NCBI RefSeq assembly: GCF_016865365.1
Contig: NZ_AP024469.1
Location: forward strand, 1,231,001 to 1,295,000
Direction of reading: 5' to 3'
Length of the DNA stretch: 64,000 nucleotides
Source: Geobacter sp. SVR
GTDB taxonomy: Bacteria; Desulfobacterota; Desulfuromonadia; Geobacterales; Pseudopelobacteraceae
The notes below the pieces were generated by a model, which was not told the DNA's origin, did no database searches, and saw only the letters and a program-made list of their open reading frames with translations. Below, piece by piece: positions 60,347 through 64,000 of this stretch. The position numbers and the translations under genes are program-made. The number at the start of each line of letters is the position of its first letter. Positions within the stretch are counted from its first letter, which is position 1.

Positions 60347-60770
60347 AACGGACTCCTTGAACACTCTGGTGTACGGCAATGAACGGGGATCGGTCGTGAC
60401 GACGAACACCCGGAACAATTTGCTGCTGAGCATTTTCCAATTTTATGAGTATCAAGACTGAAACGCGGCAAGAGTGCAACTTACAGTTTCTGACAAAATC
60501 TTACAAAACCTCACGTTTTGCTCGAGTACACACGCCAACATTCTGAAACAACAAATGTTATCGGCTCTTGTTGGTCCTGTTTAGGGGCGCATATTGTGGA
60601 TTAAAATACGTTCCTTTTCAATCTCAAACGCAATGGCCACTGGCCCGCAGGTAGCAATATTGCTAAGTTTCTGTTTCAACGGATTATGCGGGCAGGCAGG
60701 TTGTAAAATAAAGGCAGGGTGTATGCGGTTCAACCCACGAGTTGCGACCAAATGTGATGAAATGTGACAG
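60347..60770. other. 424-base AT-rich intergenic region upstream of the giant gene
   Basis: No gene is seen here. It is clearly more AT-rich than its surroundings and holds the 10-bp tandem boxes at 60481-60520, a 12-bp perfect palindrome agcaatattgct (60653-60664), and AATGTGA repeated at a 10-base step (60751-60757 and 60761-60767) just beyond the regulator stop codon. The promoter of the giant gene must lie here unless the operon begins at the kinase gene. Confidence 0.7.
60481..60520 (-). promoter_or_regulatory. Four 10-bp tandem boxes, candidate response regulator sites
   Basis: The plus strand reads TTACAGTTTC, TGACAAAATC, TTACAAAACC, TCACGTTTTG without gaps, a common T-N-A-C-R pattern once per helical turn. 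On the minus strand this appears as repeated TTTTGTAAGA-like units. Tandem direct repeats at 10-11 bases are how OmpR-family regulators bind; one is encoded 250 bases away. The array lies about 135 bases ahead of the giant gene's ATG. Confidence 0.55.
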
Positions 60771-61487
60771 TCAGACCATGTTCAGGCTGACGGAGACGCA
60801 GTGTCCCACAGCGTGGGCGGTTTTGATGGGTTGGGGAACGTCGGTCGCTGCCATGATCTTGGCCCGCAGGCGCCGCACCAGGGAATCCAGGGAGCGGTTG
60901 GTATATTCGTCATGGCGGTTGTAGAGCTTCATGAGCAGAATTTCACGGGTCACCGGCATGCCGGGTGTTGCCGCCAGGAGTTCGAGGAACTGCAACTCCT
61001 TACTGGTCAGCGCAATGACCGTTTCATCCGGCGCGATAAGGCTCCAGGCGCTCCGGGAGAGGGACCAGGCATCCTGGGGCGGGGCAGGGGAGGAGAGAGC
61101 AGGCAGCTGGGGATCGTTGGTCCGGCGCAGGGCCAGACTGGCAATGGCCGCTGCCAGTTCCCTGCTGTCGACCGGTTTGGACAGGTAGAGGTCGGCTCCG
61201 GCGCCGTAGCCCTTGATGCGGTCGTCCAGGGCGTTGCGGGCCGTGAGGATGATCACCCTGGCGGTGGTGTTGTTCCGCACGTATTCCACGAGAACGTATC
61301 CGGACTGGTCGGGCAGACCGATATCGGCCACCACGACGTTCCAGCTTCCGGCAGTCACGGCGACGTAGAACTCCGCCGCGCTGGCGACGCCTACGGCCTC
61401 GATGCCCACGATTCCCAGATATTCGACCATACTTTCCCTGAGGTCGTTGTTGTCTTCCACAATGAGAACTCTGATTGCCGAATCCAT
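60771..61487 (-). CDS. OmpR-family response regulator
   Basis: A 238-residue regulator with a receiver domain (acidic ED at 11-12, phospho-acceptor Asp55 in VVVADIGLPD, Lys in LYLSKPVDS), an Ala/Pro/Ser linker, and a C-terminal winged helix (ALTSKELQFLELLAATPGMP and TNRSLDSLVRRLRAKI). All key receiver residues are present. It lies 81 bases downstream of the CHASE2 kinase gene and directly upstream of the giant gene, so it is the likely activator or repressor of the export block. Confidence 0.93.
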   Translation of the reverse strand: MDSAIRVLIVEDNNDLRESMVEYLGIVGIEAVGVASAAEFYVAVTAGSWNVVVADIGLPDQSGYVLVEYVRNNTTARVIILTARNALDDRIKGYGAGADLYLSKPVDSRELAAAIASLALRRTNDPQLPALSSPAPPQDAWSLSRSAWSLIAPDETVIALTSKELQFLELLAATPGMPVTREILLMKLYNRHDEYTNRSLDSLVRRLRAKIMAATDVPQPIKTAHAVGHCVSVSLNMV

Positions 61488-61568
61488 GCGGATCTTTTCC
61501 CCCTGGTGCCCATTTCATAGTAGGATTGCAACGATTTCCATAACGTCCCGCCGGGAAGTCAGGCGGGG

Positions 61569-63530
61569 TTACGACAGCGGTATTCTAACTGTTGCGCAGG
61601 TGCCGGTCGGGGCGCTGCTCGACAAAATAACCGTCCCTCCCAGCTGTTCGACGATCTTGCGCACCAGATACAGGCCGAGCCCTGCTCCCTGAGTGTTCGC
61701 GCTGTCCCTGCCACGGTAGTACTTTTCGAACACCCGCTCCAGGTCCGCCGGCGCTATGACCGCTCCGCTGTTATGAACGGAAACCACGGCCGTTGCCCCT
61801 GATATTCCCAGCACCACCCGGACCGGCGTGCTTCCGGGGGAGTACTTGATGGCGTTGTCGATCAGGTTCAGCAGGGCGGTCTTGAGCAGCGCACCATCGG
61901 CCTGCACCCGGCAGCCGCCCCCGCCATTCTCCAGCTCCAATTGCAGACAGCGCTCGGTCCAGAGTCCCCGCGCCTCATCCAGCAGGCCCTGCAGAAAATC
62001 CATCAGCCCGATCTCTTCGCGCTTCATGGCAGCAGTGGTTTCCTCCATGCGCTCGCGCCCCAGGGAGGTGTCCATCACCTCCACCAGCCGACTGATGGCC
62101 CGCTTCATCTTGGCGTAGTAGGCCGAGAAGCGCTCGCCCGGGTCGTTGTCCCGCATTTCCAGAATGTCCAGGTTGGCCCGGATGATGGCCAGCGGCGTCC
62201 GGTATTCATGGGACAGCATCTCCACGAAGCGGATCTGGTTGTCCAGGGCCTCGCGCTCGTTCTTCAGGGCGATCTCCAGCTGACGGTGCAGTCTGAGCAG
62301 CCGCGAGGTCATGCGCGCCTGGCGCCGGATCTTTTCGTTGACCCCTCCCAGAGAGATGAAACCGAAGATCCCGCGGGGTCTCCCCTGATCGTCGCTCTCA
62401 CCGGCATTCCGGCCGAGCAGCGAGGTCATGATCTCGTATTCCCGGTCGAGCCGGCATACGGCGCGGTCAAGACGGTAGAGGTACACCATGGCGAAGACCA
62501 TGGTGAACGACACCAGGAAGGCCGCCGGAGGCAGCCAGCGATTACTGAACGTCAGCAGGAGGAATGCGCCCGCCAGCACCAGGAACTGGCTCGCGCACCA
62601 GGCCAGCAGCGTATTTCTCTCGCTCAGCCTCAGGAACACGAGGGCCAGTCCGAGGGACGACGCGATCAGGGCACCTGTCCAGCACCAGCCGGGCAGATCT
62701 GATATCATGCTGTTTTCCATCAGGTTGTTCAGGATGGCGGCATGCACCTCGACCCCGGACATCCTGGTGCGGGACTGGCTGAAGGGGGTCGAGATCCCGT
62801 CGACGACTCCCGGCACCGTCACCCCCACCAGCACGATCTTGTCCCGGAAGTATGAGGGGGGCACGCCCCCCCTGACCACATCGGCCAGGGATACCTGGTT
62901 GAAGCTGCCGGGAGGGCCGTAGAAATTGATTTTGCAGAAATCCCGCTGCTGGATCGGGGCACCGCTCACGGTATCCTGAGGTAGAGTTCTGCGGAACTGC
63001 CTGCGGAAAACCGTTTCGTTGATCACCGAGGTTAGGGAGGGTAGCAGCCTGCCGTTGCAGTAGATGCTGTGAAACATCCCCCTGGTCACATGGTCGGTCC
63101 CCGGCTCCACATGGATGTGGCCGGTCCGCAGCGGCGACAGTCCTGCCAGCGGTTCCAGGATAGTGGATGCGCCTTCCAGATACTCCGCCAGGATGACCCT
63201 GCCGTGTTTCCGAATGGCCTCGCCCAGCAGGATGTCGTCCTTGTCCGGCTCCATCAGCAGCAGGTCGAAGCCCACTACCGCGGCTTGGTCGAGCCGTTCC
63301 AGCATTTCGGCATAGTATCTTCTCGGCAGCGGCCAGCGACCCAGTGCGTCCAGCGAGGCTGCGTCAATGGCAACGATGACGATGCGCTGGGACACGCTCC
63401 GCTCGCCCCTGAGGCGCAGGAACGTATCGTAGAGATAGGTATCGACGCCGGAAAGCGCCCCCAGGAATTCGAGACATGGCACAACCGCGATCAGGACAGC
63501 CAGCAGTATGAAGAAGCGGAGTTTCCTCAT
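61569..63530 (-). CDS. CHASE2 domain sensor histidine kinase
   Basis: A 653-residue membrane kinase. After an N-terminal helix comes a periplasmic CHASE2 domain (about residues 25-275; VDTYLYDTFLRLRGERSVSQ, RIVIVAIDAASLDALGRWPL, FRDKIVLVGVTVPGVVDGIS), then three closely spaced membrane helices, a coiled linker, HisKA with the phospho-accepting His441 in EMLSHEYRTPLAI, and HATPase with N box LLNLIDNAIKYSP and G box GAGLGLYLVRKI. CHASE2 ligands are mostly unknown. The ATG has no clear ribosome site and lies nine bases after the stop of the upstream gene, suggesting coupling. Confidence 0.94.
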   Translation of the reverse strand: MRKLRFFILLAVLIAVVPCLEFLGALSGVDTYLYDTFLRLRGERSVSQRIVIVAIDAASLDALGRWPLPRRYYAEMLERLDQAAVVGFDLLLMEPDKDDILLGEAIRKHGRVILAEYLEGASTILEPLAGLSPLRTGHIHVEPGTDHVTRGMFHSIYCNGRLLPSLTSVINETVFRRQFRRTLPQDTVSGAPIQQRDFCKINFYGPPGSFNQVSLADVVRGGVPPSYFRDKIVLVGVTVPGVVDGISTPFSQSRTRMSGVEVHAAILNNLMENSMISDLPGWCWTGALIASSLGLALVFLRLSERNTLLAWCASQFLVLAGAFLLLTFSNRWLPPAAFLVSFTMVFAMVYLYRLDRAVCRLDREYEIMTSLLGRNAGESDDQGRPRGIFGFISLGGVNEKIRRQARMTSRLLRLHRQLEIALKNEREALDNQIRFVEMLSHEYRTPLAIIRANLDILEMRDNDPGERFSAYYAKMKRAISRLVEVMDTSLGRERMEETTAAMKREEIGLMDFLQGLLDEARGLWTERCLQLELENGGGGCRVQADGALLKTALLNLIDNAIKYSPGSTPVRVVLGISGATAVVSVHNSGAVIAPADLERVFEKYYRGRDSANTQGAGLGLYLVRKIVEQLGGTVILSSSAPTGTCATVRIPLS

Positions 63531-63539
63531 GCCGGTATA

Positions 63540-64000
63540 TTAGAGCAACAGCAACAACAGCGCCGCCCCTGCCGCGCCAATGCCCCCCAGCGCCTCGTAC
63601 CAGTAATGTTTCCGTTCCTCGACCGTAAAGCTGCCCACTTGTGAGAAGCCGCCGGGGTTCCGCCCGGCATCCATGCCGGAAACCCGTACATAGTAGGTGC
63701 CCGGCTCCAGGGGGGTTACCAGCATCAGCCGGGGCTGCACAAGTACCCGGTCCATGAAGACCACCCTGAAATCCCTGTCGCGGGAAATCTGCAGGTGATA
63801 ACCGGCGGTCCCGTTGATCGGCTCCCATTCCAGGTAGAAATGATCGTCGCCATCTTGCGGTTTTTTCACCGACGGCGGCATGAGCCGGACAATCGAGAAC
63901 GGGTGGACGGTTGACCAGTCTCCGGCATAACCATCCTGCGCCAGCGACCTCACCCGCAGATAGTGGGTCCCGGCCTGGAGCTGTTTCAGATGATACGCGG
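63540..64000 (-). CDS. FN3-like envelope protein with C-terminal membrane helix (5' part outside window)
   Basis: The frame is open to the window edge, so only the last 153 or so residues are visible. They include the end of one fibronectin type III-like domain (GTHYLRVRSLAQDGYAGDWS) and a second (FYLEWEPINGTAGYHLQISR to EPGTYYVRVSGMDAGRNPGG), followed by a C-terminal membrane helix (ALGGIGAAGAALLLLLL). Genes of this kind next to CHASE2 kinases often encode FecR-type proteins with LysM or FN3 domains, but the decisive N-terminal part is missing. It is probably in one operon with the kinase (nine-base gap). Confidence 0.75.
   Translation of the reverse strand, partial: AYHLKQLQAGTHYLRVRSLAQDGYAGDWSTVHPFSIVRLMPPSVKKPQDGDDHFYLEWEPINGTAGYHLQISRDRDFRVVFMDRVLVQPRLMLVTPLEPGTYYVRVSGMDAGRNPGGFSQVGSFTVEERKHYWYEALGGIGAAGAALLLLLL

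Noticed and set aside
60347-60433. Upstream extension of the giant protein to 60433
   Set aside because: The ATG at 60346 has a good ribosome site and begins a recognisable ESPR-like segment; the extra 29 residues have neither.
60653-60664. Perfect palindrome agcaatattgct as a regulator site
   Set aside because: A single 12-bp palindrome in AT-rich DNA with no second copy near a promoter is not enough to call a site.

Overview
The window looks like chromosomal DNA from a Gram-negative, motile, high-GC bacterium, most likely a member of the Geobacterales (Desulfuromonadia). The grounds are a short regulator-free PutA of about 1004 residues, the type known from Geobacter; TolC-type and porin-type outer membrane proteins; many lipoproteins; and two methyl-accepting chemotaxis proteins. 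The taxonomic call is inference. I saw no rRNA, tRNA, phage, insertion sequence or CRISPR array. Many start codons were chosen by ribosome binding site and lie inside longer open frames.

Layout. 1-4700: the end of a chemotaxis receptor, then putA with a divergent FadR-type regulator; the putA promoter carries a FadR-type palindrome. 4800-12600: a heavy-metal RND efflux operon (outer membrane factor, His-rich adaptor, pump, PII-like protein) flanked by small exported Cys-rich proteins and a lipoprotein. 12700-25400 (all minus strand): amino acid traffic, with three DMT-family exporters, a YbaK-type deacylase, livHMGF, a livK lipoprotein, a porin and a polar amino acid ABC importer. 25600-30900: another DMT transporter, an exported beta-propeller-like protein, and a second polar amino acid ABC importer whose permease carries an exported TPR-like extension. 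31100-39700: a second chemotaxis receptor, threonine aldolase, MarC, a MocR-type regulator divergent from a DUF2917 protein, an acetoacetate decarboxylase relative, a LysE exporter, an HD protein and a fifth DMT transporter. 39900-42200: an orphan ABC permease/ATPase pair and a small secreted protein paralogous to one beside livK.

42200-64000 is the most unusual part: a minus-strand block that looks like a dedicated export, anchoring and control system for one giant protein. It encodes a 3803-residue repetitive exoprotein (N-terminal ESPR-like segment, LEPR motif, DUF4347 domain, many Ig-like modules with 8 x 330-bp and 3 x 303-bp near-identical repeats), a TolC-Ig-OmpA fusion lipoprotein, an HlyD adaptor, a GAF-HlyD membrane protein, and a PqqD-like/M50 peptidase/HlyD fusion. 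No ABC ATPase of the usual type I exporter kind is encoded in the block. Upstream lie an OmpR-type response regulator, a CHASE2 sensor kinase and a membrane-anchored FN3-type protein cut by the window edge. Four 10-bp tandem boxes upstream of the giant gene are a plausible target for that regulator.

Together the window describes a cell that takes up and catabolises amino acids, exports surplus ones, expels metals, and deploys a very large surface or secreted protein under two-component control.
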